The notes below the pieces were generated by a model. It was not told the DNA's origin. It searched no databases and was given only the letters and a program-made list of their open reading frames with translations. A DNA stretch of 64,000 bases, taken from assembly GCA_030141605.1 (NCBI GenBank), contig JAQGDQ010000669.1, positions 50,001 through 114,000 on the forward strand. The letters are read 5' to 3'. Below are positions 1 through 10,927 of this stretch, in pieces. The stretch comes from Tubiluchus corallicola (taxonomy: Eukaryota > Priapulida > Priapulimorpha > Priapulimorphida > Tubiluchidae). The number at the start of each line of letters is the position of its first letter. The stretch's first letter is position 1. A program made the translations under genes and the position numbers.

Positions 1-285
1 TAATTTGCTTAAACATTCATTTTACAGACAAAAGGATAAATTTAACAGTACTGCATAACTACTCTGTATTTTTGCATAAAGCCCCCTATGTATTAGGCCC
101 ATTGCTCCTAGCAGAGTTACATACACGGGTGAGAAATGTAAAAAATCTCAAGGAAAAAGTTCACACGAATAACTCGAGCCACAATTGCAGAGTGGCATAA
201 ATTTTCCGATAAACTAACAAATCAGACAAAAAGAGACATTTGAACGTCTCGTAAATCAAGACTAATATGGCATTGAGGAACAGAC
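1..285 (-). repeat. Dispersed repeat K, copy 1 (inverted relative to copy at 29223-29500)
   Basis: This stretch is the near-perfect reverse complement of 29223-29500. By eye the copies differ by about three substitutions and one 5-base indel, so they are recent duplicates. I see no coding frame and no terminal inverted repeats. The left end coincides with the window edge, so the element may continue outside. A GA-rich tract follows immediately on the right. Family unknown. Confidence 0.85.
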
Positions 286-625
286 AGACAGACAGAAACA
301 GAGAGAAGGAGAGTGAGAGACAGACAGGCAGATAGAAACAGAGAGAAGGAGAGAAAGAGAGACAAACAGACAGAAAGGAAGGGGGAAAGAGAAAGAGAGA
401 AAGAAAGAGAGGGAGACAGAAAAAAAGAGAGGCAAAAATAGAAAGAAAGAGAGAAACAGAGAGAGAGAAGGGGCGAGAGAGGAGGAGAGACAGAAAGAGA
501 GAAGAATTCCAGAAAACAACAGAGATGGAAGAAAAGCACCAAGAGAAAAAATTGGAAAGAGGGAAAGGAACTTAACAAAAAAAAAGAAAAGGTAGAAAAG
601 AGAAAGATGCGAAAGAGGGATGAGA
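281..625. repeat. GA/GACA-rich low-complexity tract
   Basis: Purine-rich sequence of GAGA, GACA and GAAA motifs on the + strand. The long open frames on the - strand (Ser/Leu/Phe-rich) are by-products of this composition and are not genes. Confidence 0.9.
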
Positions 626-1315
626 ATGTAATTTGTAAAGTGCAATAATTGACAATAAACACCTGCTAAGCCCTAAGAGGACTGGGACACTGTTTGCCAC
701 AAATTGCTACATTCTACATGTTGTATCCGATTAATATCGGAGGTATCTAAACATAATAAGCTTGACCAGTGTAAACAGCACCAACGACTAAGCATAAACA
801 TTGGCCGGACATTTGGACATTAGTTCCCACACTCCGCGTTTTGAAGGCACAAAATTTTGATGTCAGGAAAATCATTAAATGTTCGTTTCCTACTGCCTGG
901 AGGAAGGTAGCTTTCATATTGCACTTTTTTAATTTTTTTATTATTATTACTGTAATATTATTATCTTTTAAAAAATTTAATAGACATACACTGATTATAA
1001 GAATATAGAAGAATATAGAAGATTATATCACGATATAAGAATATGGTGACATAAAGACGTAATAGCGTTAAGCATAGTCCCATATAAGCAATGAAATATA
1101 AATTTATTCCACTGCGAATCGTACATGTAAACATACAAACAAATTGTTGGCACATAAAATAAAATTAAAGAGTCACTGTGAGGAGGTGGAAGGAGCATTA
1201 TGCTTTCGAGTCCTGCTCCAGGTAAGTATAACAATTGACAATTAACATCTCATAGTAATAGTCATTAGTTATGACTTATAAATTAAGTTTTCTTAGCAAC
1301 TTATGATCAGGATGA
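626..1315. other. Sequence without recognisable gene
   Basis: AT-rich unique-looking DNA. Short reading frames here have no recognisable domain, and I see no repeat shared with the rest of the window. Confidence 0.5.
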
Positions 1316-1319
1316 GTCA

Positions 1320-1738
1320 AACAGTGGTGAGACACCGTTGTAGGAAGTAATTCTTTGATGCTTTTACAAATCGATGAAGATTAAGAGTTTTCATTTCACG
1401 CGGAATTGATGACCATATTTTAATAGCATTATAATTTGATGACTGTTTTATTATATTTGTTTTTGGGAGAGGTGGTACATTCAGTTTTCAGCTGAATATC
1501 TTGTGTGATAATTACGTTGATTTGAAACTGGACTAAAGTAAGACTGAAAAGCTGCTGGAAGAAGTGAATTATGATATTGATACATGAAATGAAGACAGAA
1601 CATGTCATATATTTCTTTCAGCAGAGTTTTAGCAGACAAGTAAATTATATTTGAGGGATGGTCATATCTTACATGATAAATTAGTTTGAGAATTTTGTTC
1701 TGGATAATTTGTAGAACTTCCAGATTACAAGGAAACAA
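1320..1738 (-). pseudogene. LINE reverse-transcriptase C-terminal remnant
   Basis: Read on the - strand, the frame contains the pattern that follows the reverse-transcriptase domain in many CR1/L2/Jockey-type non-LTR retrotransposons: 'LQIIQNKILKLIY', later 'FMYQYHNSLLP' and 'NYHTRYSAEN'. After an in-frame stop, the same frame continues with 'NAIKIWSSIP' and a basic tail, matching the usual W-S-x-P element near the protein end. The N-terminal three quarters and catalytic motifs are absent. It is a dead 5'-truncated copy lying upstream of the first visible Wnt5 exon. The clade assignment is approximate. Confidence 0.65.
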
Positions 1739-1744
1739 TAAGAT

Positions 1745-2940
1745 TCATTTAGAATTTTAACAAGGAAAGGCAACTCGCCAGTCGCGTGACAGTTGTTACG
1801 ATGCTATTACTCCAGTTATAAACCATGATGTTAATATCTTTTCATCTCAATTGATTAATTCCTTTGATTATTCTTAATAACCCATCTTCTTATATAATTT
1901 GAATTTGGCTTATTCATCGCGGTAGGACTGAAAGATCTGTAATTTGGATATCTTGATTATAGAAAAGCTACAAAAGCAACAAAAGCCATTGCCAACAACA
2001 TCGTTTTTGGATAATCGAATAACCAATCATATCGGCGCCATCTAGTGTAGGGGTTAACAAAAAAGTAAGGCCTAAATAAAAATAATAAGGAATTCAGTAC
2101 ACGTTATCAAAAACATATAAGTGATTAGAAAAAGACAAAAAATCACTTTTGTCTTTCTTGGCAAAGCCCTGTTAAAGGTATTGCATTACCTGTTATTTTA
2201 TTTTTGTTTAAGTAATGTTTCATTTTTGGTACTAGAAGATGGCAAAATTTTCAGGTCTAGTTTCCTAATCATTTAATAAGAAATGCATCTGTTAGCTTGG
2301 CACTTTTTGCGATCGTACAATGAAAATAATCTAAAGTTACGCAAAGGACTTCAAAGTTTTGTCTAAACCGACGCATCTATAAGCCACCTTATTGAGTTCA
2401 CAATAAATCTGTAATGGAAAAGTTCGACTGTACATTCTTTCTGATTCTGCAAGCGGGCACGCGCCCTCTGAATTGAATGACCTCCGTGGAGGATTTAAAC
2501 CCAAATGCGACACAGGACAACAATGACCACGTCAAATAGGATATTCTGACTTACAGTTCAGGGACCATTAAAAGCCAGGCCTCTAAATGATCATAGGTAT
2601 AGTAACAACTCTGCGTTAATTAAGATAGAATAATACAACATTGGTGGCTGGTCTGTGTGTCCAAAGGAATAAACCTTTAAGGACAGCTAATCAGGCGTAC
2701 GCCATCTGCCAATGTTACCCAGTTTATATTGTCCTGAACCGCAATTCTCACACCTATAACAACGGCTCTTAATTCCTTGCCTTTGGTGTTGAAATGTGGG
2801 GGACCGTCAAGGGATATTTGAAGTGAAAGAGGTACTTGTAGTAAAATGAATATTGTGTTCGGCAGACTATATTACATTATTTTCATTATTAAATTCACAT
2901 TTCATACGAAATTTTGCACCAATAAACAGTTAGTAATTTT
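1745..2940. other. No recognisable gene or repeat
   Basis: Mixed AT-rich sequence. The N-terminal (signal peptide) exon of Wnt5 was looked for here and not recognised. 'GGCGCCATCTA' near 2035 is a short motif often seen in animal genomes and is not interpretable alone. Confidence 0.4.
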
Positions 2941-2945
2941 CCTTT

Positions 2946-3180
2946 TACCTTAATTTTATCTCTTTCTTTTTCTTTTTTTCTTTCCTTTCTTGTTTTACCT
3001 TAATTTTATCTCTTTCTTTTTCTTTCCTTTTCTTGTTTTTACCTTAATTTTATCTCTTTCTTTTTCTTTCCTTTTCTTGTTTTTACCTTAATTTTATCTC
3101 TTTCTTTTTCTTTTTTCTTTCCTTTCTTGTTTTTACCTTAATTTTATCTCTTTCTTTTTTCTTTCCTTTCTTGTTTTACT
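2946..3180. repeat. Pyrimidine-rich tandem repeat, 42-50 bp units, 5 copies
   Basis: Units start with 'ACCTTAATTTTATCTC' at 2947, 2997, 3041, 3085 and 3135 and continue as CTTT-rich sequence. Unit length alternates between about 44 and 50 because of CTTT/TTTC slippage. A diffuse T/C-rich tail continues to about 3280. Confidence 0.85.
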
Positions 3181-3384
3181 TTATTTTTTGTTGTTTTCTC
3201 TCTTTCTTTCTTGTGTTTTCTTTTCTTTTGACTTTTTCCTGCTTTGCTTCATTCTTTTCTTTCCTTTCTTTGTTTTCTCTTTTCATAGTCATAATGTGAT
3301 GCTACTTCCGTTACTGCTGCCGTTGGTGCTGCCATTGCAGTTGCTGTTGTTCCTCTTATGATTGCTCCTTCTGCTACTTGCGCT

Positions 3385-3525
3385 CTTGCTGCTGGTGGTG
3401 GTGACGATGATGATGATGATGGCGATGATGATGATGATCATGATGGCGAAGATGATGATGATGATGAAGATGGCGATGATGATGATGATGTTGATGATGA
3501 TGATGACGATGATGACGAAGTGAAT
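3385..3525. repeat. (GAT)n-type trinucleotide repeat next to a splice acceptor
   Basis: GAT/GAC/GGC triplets run to about 30 bases before the acceptor of the first visible Wnt5 exon. The tract lies in intron sequence and replaces the polypyrimidine-rich composition usual there; a short pyrimidine stretch, 'CTTACTTATTTATTCCAG', remains at the acceptor. Confidence 0.85.
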
Positions 3526-3557
3526 AGTGGTACATAACTCTTACTTATTTATTCCAG

Positions 3558-3814
3558 GAACTTGGGTTTTCAAGGTCTGGATATTCTAAATAACCCCCAG
3601 ACGTACATAGTGGGAGCCAGACCACCATGCAACGAGTTACCCGGCTTGTCCCCCGGCCAGACAAAACTGTGCATTCTCTACCTGGACCACATGGCCAGCG
3701 TGGGGAGGGGTGCCCGTCTCGGAATACAGGAGTGTCAGTATCAGTTTCGATCAAGGAGGTGGAACTGCAGTACGGTTGAGGACGCTTCTGTTTTTGGACC
3801 GGTCTTGGACATAC
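3558..3814 (+). CDS. Wnt5: Wnt5 ligand, exon encoding the N-terminal part of the Wnt domain
   Basis: Wnt5 is a secreted, lipid-modified ligand that signals through Frizzled and Ror/Ryk receptors, mostly by beta-catenin-independent routes. The exon begins after acceptor AG at 3556-3557 with one base completing a split codon, and ends before donor GTATGT at 3815. It encodes about 85 residues. Wnt5 hallmarks are 'YIVGARPPC', 'LSPGQTKLC', '[13 protein letters not shown]' and '[17 protein letters not shown]'. The NCS sequon is a conserved N-glycosylation site. Joining the final C (3814) to the exon at 8866 gives an in-frame Pro codon, so the intron is phase 1. Relative to vertebrate Wnt5a (about 380 residues), some 40-50 N-terminal residues including the signal peptide are missing; their exon lies further upstream or outside the window. 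The paralogue call is firm because the next exons also match Wnt5 best. Confidence 0.95.
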
Positions 3815-4307
3815 GTATGTATACATAGACATAGAACATTTATTTTTTCCAATTAGTTTAACATCAAAAGTTTTTTAAATATTACGTAATTATAATCATG
3901 GAGCAGGGTAGGGAAGTACCATAGGGTCATCTAGTCTCCTGCCCTTTCTTATAAATTGATTACTCATATTAAAAATTAATGGTAATGCTGCAGATAACAA
4001 AAACAAAAACAAATAAGAAAAAAAACACAAATAAAAACAGTATAAATGATACAAATTATCCAAAAAAGAACTGAAAACAAAAAAAAATATTAATAAAGTT
4101 GGATACCAAAATCTAAACAAAACAATACAATTAGGATTATCATATGTAGTAGTTTCAAATAGGGTCTTATTAACAGTGGAATTTGACCAGGGTTAGTGAG
4201 TAAAGTTAAAAAGTTTAAGCCTTAGGAATCCACATTTTCATTCTCAGAAATTTTTCGTAATGAACCTAAATACATATTTTTGTAATAAGAATTAAGGTAC
4301 GACTCAG

Positions 4308-4424
4308 TGTGCGCGCAATGCGTGATGCGGTATCCGTAATGCGTGATGCGTGATACATATTCACTCGAACGTGATGACTATCGTCTGAATACGCATCACG
4401 CAATACGGAACACGCATTACGCGC
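4308..4424. repeat. Imperfect hairpin built of AATGCGTGATGCG motifs
   Basis: The left arm (about 4308-4357, with 'CGCAATGCGTGATGCGG' and a second AATGCGTGATGCG) is nearly complementary to the right arm (about 4381-4424, 'GCATCACGCAATACGG' and 'CACGCATTACGCGCG'), with a loop of about 25 bases. It is CpG-rich against an AT-rich background. It could be the core of a foldback MITE. Confidence 0.6.
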
Positions 4425-4744
4425 GTAGTCATAACTGGAGTCGTAACTTTAGTGTACAACACATCTGACATAATTCTCTATATAATTTTGAGTCGGTATT
4501 AAAAACATTAACTTAAAAATGAATCACACCCTGGCGCAAATTACTCTGAAGACGCTGAATCCTAGTTGACTGATTACAGGAGCGCAAGGCTTTGGGTTCT
4601 AATCCCAGTGGAGCTGACATTTTTTCTGATTTTCTAATTTTGCATTGCTTTCGTACGTTTACGTGATATTTTTGTCCTATATCTTGGTACATTGTGTACT
4701 GAGATTCCGCGTTAATAGACCTCTAGTGGCAATGAGTATGGCTG

Positions 4745-4815
4745 TGGCTAATGGCTAGCATATATGCTCGGAAAACAGAAGGTCTTGGGTTCGAGTTTAG
4801 TGAAGGCGCAATTTT
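4745..4815 (+). repeat. tRNA-like (SINE head?) sequence
   Basis: Contains a B-box-like 'GGGTTCGAGTTTA' preceded at tRNA-like distance by 'GGCTAATGGCTAGCA', a poor A box. No closed acceptor stem, so not a functional tRNA. A similar motif occurs near 4595 ('GGGTTCTAATCCC'). Confidence 0.35.
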
Positions 4816-6055
4816 TTCAGAAAATACTAATTTAATATTGATTTCGTCTGCGTATGTCATTCCTTTTGTGAAAAGGCGTCGCACGGCAAAATATTGATTT
4901 TTAAAAGAAAAAACACCAAATCATTATTACTCATAAGGTTTGCACAGCTATCCAAAAAAGAAACAGAATTCTAAATTACCTAAACATGGGAATTCGTTGC
5001 CATTTTTAATTAATTGCAATTTTGACATGTGGGTGGGCCATAAAGCAGAAACATTTACATATTTCAACTTGACAACTGCACCATCGTTAGCAGCCACGCC
5101 TCAGCAATATTAGCACTTCGAACAATTTTCCTAGAAAGGTGTGATATACAAAACAGCTCAAAATACCGTGCTGACATTAAAATGAAATGTTACAGTACCT
5201 TATGTGGTGAAACACGTAGGTGTGAATGCAGAGAAATGGCAGCTCAATTCTTGATGAACCTAGCATACCTTATATCGAGAAACTAACGTTGATTCACAGA
5301 AGTAAAACTTCAATGACAATTTTAAAAGAATTGATTTAAAACACCAAATCAAATATCTCTTTGAAATTTGGGGGCTAGCCTCCTGCGCACTCATTCTCTT
5401 GGGTACTTTTGCCCTCATTTTTATAAGAGGGACTAGGTCCACCTCCAAACGAGAGTCATAAACTAGCCAGTAAAGAAAGCCCGTGTCAATAGAAAGATAA
5501 ATTTTACGAGTATAGCCCAAAAGCGGCCACATATTCCAACCTCTCTTAATGTCAGTAAAACAGCCTCAAAATTTATGCGCATTACTGAAACTACGGTACA
5601 GCACAACGTTTATTAGTGCTAACAGAAGCGGTCCAACTGGCAAAATTTAGGAAAATTTATGTGATAATGAGCCTAAACCGCCTTTCATCTTGCCGAAACA
5701 CTCAGAAATTATTACTATTGCCCAGTTATGGTAGGGCAGACTTAGTGGTGACGTCACTACTGTCACAGGTACTTGAACAGGTGACGGAAGTTTAGATGTA
5801 TCTGAAATGTAACAATTTCCATTTCTTCACTCAGTCATTCAGTCATTCCATGGAGCAAATACATCACTACTTTTGCAGTCAATTGTAAACCCTTTTCTCA
5901 CCCCATAACGCATGCGGTATAGCAGGTTGCTATAGTTTCACACGTGTGCATTATGGCTGAGACTTTACTTGCATTTGTTCTGAATCGTTTTGCTATTTTT
6001 TTGGGCTAGTAATAAATTTTTGTGTCAAATTGTATTAACTGACGTATTTTTTATT

Positions 6056-6359
6056 AAATAATATTAAATTTAAACATAATTTTTTGTATATGACGCTGAA
6101 TGTTGTACAGTAGCACTATACTTCAATTTTCGCTTTCTCAGAAAACGAGAAATACGCTCAAGGAATGCTTATGTCATTAAAAAAATATTTTCAGTTTTGA
6201 CATCCTTTCTTGTTGCGCTCGCTGATCGTTAATTGACTTTTTCACTCATTATTTAATTATGAGAAACACTTTGGCATTTTTTTTAATTGTAAGAAGTATA
6301 CATACTTACCATACTTCAAAATAGTGCGGGATACGAACACCCATGCGGTTTTCCCTTAA
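6056..6359 (+). repeat. TTAA-ended repeat, module 2, diverged fragment
   Basis: Matches the 3' part of the module 2 copies at 23330-23973 and 40483-41145: 'CTTCAATTTTCGCTTTC', an 'AATATTTT...GTTG' segment, a 'GAAACACTTTGGCA' segment and the terminal TTAA at 6356-6359. Strongly diverged, so older than the other copies. Confidence 0.55.
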
Positions 6360-6459
6360 GTCTTACACTAGATGAAGGTTTAAACTAAAAACTGCAAATC
6401 AAACGAAGTTAAATTTCTTTAGCAATTACTGTATTTCAATGTTCAAAGATTTACAAAAC

Positions 6460-6592
6460 TTAACGACTGTTACAGTACAGTAGGCTAAATACTGTATGGC
6501 ATCCTGACTTTACATTCACTGAGATCAATAGGTAAATATGTTAGGTGAGATTTTTTTAGTAAAATGAACAATGTGCTGGAAAAATAAATTCC
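6460..6592. repeat. Left arm of a 1.5-kb inverted-repeat element
   Basis: Reverse-complementary to 7850-7989 over about 130 bases: 'CGACTGTTACAGTACAGTAG', 'GGCATCCTGACTTTA', 'TCACTGAGATCAATAG' and 'GCTGGAAAAATAAA' are all found inverted on the right. The interior (6593-7849) holds AT-rich sequence and a (CT)n tract but no transposase. Confidence 0.7.
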
Positions 6593-7225
6593 GTCTTCTC
6601 TAAGTAATTTGATAATATTAAATTATTTTACATTAATTTGTATTAATCAAATTGTATTAAAAGGTATTTGCAAATTTTATTATTAAATTAGAAAAATAAG
6701 CCACTATGTCTAGAGAATACGCTATCATACTGACACCATTACAATAACTTTGAATCGATGTAGATGACAAATTAATATATTTTTCAGGCAACGAATAGGT
6801 ACCGATTATAAATTTAGGTCTTCAATCTCAATATTCCAACAATTATATAACTAATTACACAGTTGGATGAAAAAATAAAATGTATTAAATTCTAGCTAAG
6901 CTAACCGTATTTCTTGCTTAACTTTGGAAATTTAATTGTACGGTTACTAAAGTTATAATAATAATGACTTATGATTATTATTATTAGTATTTAGACTATA
7001 CACATGTTTTTAGAAAACAACCGCTGTTAGTCATATTTTAAAAATGTTTGGCAGAACTGACACATTTAAAAACACTTCCATCATTGAAAGTTTGCCAAGC
7101 AGAAACGTAAACAAACTATTTAAAAACGATAAACTTTGCAAAATATTTTTTTATAAAAAAATTGTTGTCACCAAACGATTTATGACATGCACAGAAACGT
7201 CTTACCTAGCAGCTTTCTGTCTGTC

Positions 7226-7229
7226 TCTG

Positions 7230-7278
<49 letters not shown>

Positions 7279-7330
7279 CCCTCTCTTTCTCTCTATCCTC
7301 TCTCTTTCTCCCTCTCCCTCTGTCTCTCAT
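7226..7330. repeat. (CT)n microsatellite
   Basis: About 45 bases of uninterrupted CT, then interrupted CT-rich sequence. It lies inside the 6460-7989 inverted-repeat element. Confidence 0.9.
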
Positions 7331-7849
7331 TTAGATAGTTTAACAACTGTCAGTACAATAGGGAGATTTTTTTATGTTTTTATTGACCTTTATAGATATA
7401 AAATACACAGGGCAATGCAAGGCTAGAATCTGCGCAGCAACCAAGGTGACAATTGCAAAAGAAGAACATCACGTGTAGCTGTGCGCTGTTCTTACATGGT
7501 GGTGTTATGTTTTTTCTATATTTCACTTCGCTTTTCATGGCGATAAATGTTAGGACGGAGTGTTTGTCTTTCTTTGTTTCACCTGTTTACTTTTGTCAAG
7601 GCGGAATTCGGGCGAAAATGGCGCACTGACAAAACCGCATAAAACATCTAACCAAAGAACAATTGCACGTATAAGTTATCTTAAATTTCTAAAATATCTC
7701 GGTCAAGTTTTGCAAAAATAAATCACTTTCTTGAATCAGCGATGCATTCCACAAAACACCCAACTTTTGAGCCGCCAGGAGGTTCTTGTTGTTTCTGTCA
7801 TCAGTGGCCATTACTGACTGCTCTCTTGTTTTGGCAGCCGATAGAGTTT

Positions 7850-7989
7850 ATTTTTCCAGCGCATTGTTCATTTTGATAAAAAAATCTCAACCCTTTGCTG
7901 ACATTCTACCTTACTTATTGATCTCAGTGAATCTAAAGTCAGGATGCCCTACAGTAGAGTAAGTCTACTGTACTGTACTGCAACAGTCG
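7850..7989. repeat. Right arm of the 1.5-kb inverted-repeat element
   Basis: Complement of 6460-6592 with a few mismatches and small indels. Its outer edge abuts the TTAA of the next repeat at 7990, which suggests nested or adjacent insertion. Confidence 0.7.
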
Positions 7990-8372
7990 TTAAAACACAA
8001 GAAAACCCTTCGTAAACATAAAGCTTGAAAAATTCGTTTTGAAATTTTATATCACTTACATACTGCCTTTTTACATACAGGACTTCAATCGGCAGTCACG
8101 CTGTATAAAAAATGTAAATTTAAACTCCCGCGATGACCGTTAGAAGCAGCCATTTTCACGACAGGTCATTTGAAACAAGTTTAGACAACATTTTGTAAAG
8201 TTTGAAAAAATAATCAGAGCATTCGTAGCGGACAAGTCACTAACTAAATAAAATTTAAAATTACTGTATTTTGTCAATAAGAGTAAAAATACGTTTTTGG
8301 TTTGTGAGTGGTGCACGCTGGAGGGTGAGTCAGCGACATTTTACCAATTGGTGAAAACACTTTAAATAAAAT
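7990..8372 (+). repeat. TTAA-ended repeat, module 1, copy A (3' truncated)
   Basis: Begins 'TTAAAACACAAGAAAACCCT' and runs collinear with the copies at 19063, 22875, 39821 and 53052, including 'GACCGTTAGAAGCAGCCATTTT' split by small changes, and 'GTGAGTGGTGCACGCTGGAG'. It stops at about 8372, where LINE-derived sequence starts, so the 3' half with the second terminal repeat is missing. Confidence 0.75.
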
Positions 8373-8639
8373 CCTCCTCGCGGTTTCTTTTCTTTTTGAA
8401 GTGCTTCTTTGAAAGCTAACTTTAATAGACTGTGATCTGGTTGTCGTATAACATGTCCTATCCATCTTAAATTTCTCCTTTTGATTTTAGTTGTCCATTC
8501 CTCTGCCTTGACTTTATTATACAGATCTTGGTTTGATATTTTGTTTGCCCATTTTATTCCTAAAATATTCCTGTAGTTTCTTCTTTGAAATGCATAAATT
8601 TCTGATTTGTTTTGTCTTTGATTATCTACAATTCTGAGT
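8373..8639 (-). pseudogene. LINE reverse-transcriptase C-terminal fragment
   Basis: A single open frame on the - strand reads through the diagnostic end of a non-LTR retrotransposon polymerase: 'AFQRRNYRNILGIKWANKIS', 'IKRRNLRWIGHVIRQPDH' and 'KKPRGG'. The W-x-x-K-I-S and R-R-L-R-W-x-G-H-V patterns are characteristic of the region after the RT domain. No stops or frameshifts occur within these roughly 89 codons, but both ends are broken: copy A of the TTAA repeat on the left and Wnt5 intron sequence on the right. It is a different LINE family from those at 1320, 15797 and 32505. Confidence 0.75.
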
Positions 8640-8865
8640 TATGGGGTGGTTACTAGGTGACCAAATGGTCTTTCGCCACCCACCTCTTTTTGTTTGTTTT
8701 CTATGACGAACTAACCATTCAAGCAAACCTTCAATTGAATTGTATGAGGCAATAAATAAGTTTGAATTTAAAAATTGAATTGAATTGAACTAACTGAATT
8801 TAGCAAGTTCATCGTTCTCAGACACCAATCCACCACAACGTACCACGTTTTGTTCTCTCTTACAG

Positions 8866-9158
8866 CCAGCCGTGAAGCAGCTTTCACACACAGCATCTCT
8901 GCCGCGGGGGTGGTCCACTCTGTCAGCCGCTCTTGTCGGGATGGCGAGCTCTCAAACTGTGGATGCAGCCGAGCCAGGCGGCCCAGAAAACTCAACCGGG
9001 ACTGGATCTGGGGAGGATGTGGAGACGATCTGGAGTACGGATACCGGTTCACCGAGGGCTTCGTCGACGTGAAAGAGAGGGAGAAGAACCATAAAAGGGG
9101 GTCCTTAGCTCAAGGAAAAGCACTGATGAATCTTCATAACAATGAGGCTGGAAGGCGG
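8866..9158 (+). CDS. Wnt5: Wnt5 ligand, second visible exon
   Basis: Starts after acceptor TTACAG at 8865 and ends before donor GTATGT at 9159. The first two bases complete a Pro codon with 3814, and the exon ends on a codon boundary (phase 0). It encodes 97 whole codons. Clear Wnt5 landmarks: '[20 protein letters not shown]', '[14 protein letters not shown]', '[18 protein letters not shown]' and '[12 protein letters not shown]'. The W-x-W-G-G-C-G-D block and the cysteine spacing are universal in Wnt proteins and form part of the N-terminal, lipid-bearing domain. The reading frame is uninterrupted. Other long frames over the same bases are shadows. The following intron is about 26 kb. Confidence 0.96.
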
Positions 9159-10352
9159 GTATGTACTTCACTTTTTCATTTCTTGATTTAATATTAACGT
9201 AGCTGCTCGGGATGCAAAAGATATGGGTTCCAACCTCATGATGATTGCTTTTCAATTTTCGTTTTTTTGCTTATGTTCATTAACTTGTCGAATACTAAAA
9301 TCGCGAGTACGTCACGAATATGCAGCTCTTGTTTGCTATATTTTGTACCCGGGAAAAATACGAGTCATCGCAATCATCCGACATGAGTTGACCCTATTTC
9401 ACATTTTCTCTCGTGTGTCATGATGGCAAGGAACTACAGGGCCTACAAAGACAGTCTGCAAAGTTCTGATAAACATGGCACACGTGGGTTTTGGATAACA
9501 AAATCTGACATCTAAAGTTACTAGTGTGTCAGCGATTGAAGCATACCTACGTTTTTATTGCTTGATTTTCTGGACCTGCAACAACACAAGGTCTTATGAA
9601 CTGAAAATATGATTGGTTCTTAGCCTCACGTATAAACAGGAAATTGCCGTATAAATTATTACGGTCAACAGAGTCACTCTTCAGATCCCGGACACTGGTC
9701 AGCAGTGTGTGGTCACTTTTAATGCGCGAGGAAATTCTATTAACGTTCCAACACCAACGACTGCATTCAGTCCGTAATTACACCATTTAAGTATGTGTAT
9801 GTCCAGAAGCTCCATCCAAATGACCAATGGTCAATTATTGCGAACATGTGCTCATGCTGGAAAAGACCAATAGTTCACAAGGCGGGGTGGGAAGGTGGTT
9901 TTGATATTACGCGACTTTCTTTGCGATTTGTTGACTTAAATTCCAAAATTCTAGGACAGAAATTTTTTACTAATATTTGTGGCCCGTACAGTTTTGGCAA
10001 GGAAACATTGGTGTATATATTCTGTATATATATATATATATAGTCACCTTCCATTTTGCAGAGACCTTTATGCACATGAACTTTCAGTCTGGCTTTAGCC
10101 TAAAGGACTGTAATTAAATTATAGTATTCTTAGCTGCGACATTGAGTACAAAATGGAACTGTTGTCAGTTGGTCTGTCATCAAATCCCTTGGATTAGCAT
10201 ACGCACCACGTGCGTAAATGAGATTAAGATTATCTATATTTAGAGGCTAAGATTATCGGTTTATTGAAATAATTAAAGATCAGTAATTTCACTAAAATTT
10301 TATCTGATTTGTTCACTCATATCGACGATCATTATATTTATTATAAGACCAA

Positions 10353-10591
10353 CAGTGGCGGCTCGTAACTAAAATTAGTAGGGGTGCTGCTTCAGAAAAA
10401 ATTTAGCTATCGTTTTAATACTGTATAAAAAAGCTAGTATAAGTAATTTTAATGTTGCAATTTGTAATTGTCGTTTTTAGACAAACAACCATTTGAAAGT
10501 TTATACATAAGCTTGATATAATCCTAAACAAAAAATATTTGAAAATAGGTGCTACTGCAGTTCCACAGTACCTACACACGAGCCGCCATTG
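10353..10591. mobile_element. hAT-like MITE with 8-bp target duplication
   Basis: The ends are inverted: 'CAGTGGCGGCTCGT' at 10353 and 'ACGAGCCGCCATTG' ending at 10591. The 8 bases outside each end are AAGACCAA (10345-10352) and AAAACCAA (10592-10599), identical at 7 of 8 positions. An 8-bp duplication with 'CAGTGGCGG' ends is typical of the hAT superfamily. At 239 bp and without a coding frame, it is a non-autonomous copy. Confidence 0.8.
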
Positions 10592-10612
10592 AAAACCAAT
10601 CCTCCAACTCTA

Positions 10613-10685
10613 TAACAACTTATTGGCAAGATTACGGCGAGCTTGCGCTTTTTAAATCAAAGGTTGCTGGTTCAAATCCAGGTTT
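10613..10685 (+). repeat. tRNA-like sequence, possible SINE head
   Basis: B box 'GGTTCAAATCC' at 10669-10679 is a perfect match to the RNA polymerase III consensus. A weak A box 'TTGGCAAGATTACGG' lies about 45 bases upstream. The segment 'AAAGGTTGCTGGTTCAAATC' closely resembles that at 34863-34882. No intact cloverleaf. Confidence 0.4.
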
Positions 10686-10816
10686 AAATCTTCACATTTC
10701 ATTTCTTTCGGACAAGCTTGATTTCATTAACTCATAAACTATTGCTGGTTATTTTACAGCAATTATCACCCAATGCGGATAAAGAGTTAAAGAAAGAAAG
10801 GAGGCGCTGTAAATTT

Positions 10817-10880
10817 GTAAACAAACCGGGACTTGAACTCGAGACCTGGAATTAGACCTCCCATGCTCTGTCTAGGTCTT
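10817..10880 (-). repeat. tRNA-like sequence, possible SINE head
   Basis: On the - strand it reads 'GAGGTCTAATTCCAGGTCTC' followed by 'GAGTTCAAGTCCCGG', a good B box. An anticodon-arm-like segment precedes it, but the acceptor stem does not close. Probably a degenerate tRNA-derived repeat. Confidence 0.35.
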
Positions 10881-10927
10881 ATCAGCATTCTGTCATGTAC
10901 AGCTTATAGGCAATCCCACCACCCATG

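Larger units (their letters stand above)
3815..8865 (+). other. Wnt5 intron (5.05 kb) containing mobile-element debris
   Basis: Donor GTATGT at 3815 and acceptor TTCTCTCTTACAG ending at 8865. Besides the repeats listed separately (hairpin near 4.3 kb, inverted repeat 6.46-7.99 kb, TTAA-ended repeats, LINE piece), the stretches 3830-4295 and 4830-6050 show no gene. TGACGTCA occurs near 5750. Confidence 0.85.

Noticed and set aside
3545-3832. 95-codon frame on the - strand opposite the first Wnt5 exon
   Set aside because: Shadow of the Wnt5 exon. The + strand frame has unmistakable homology and splice sites.
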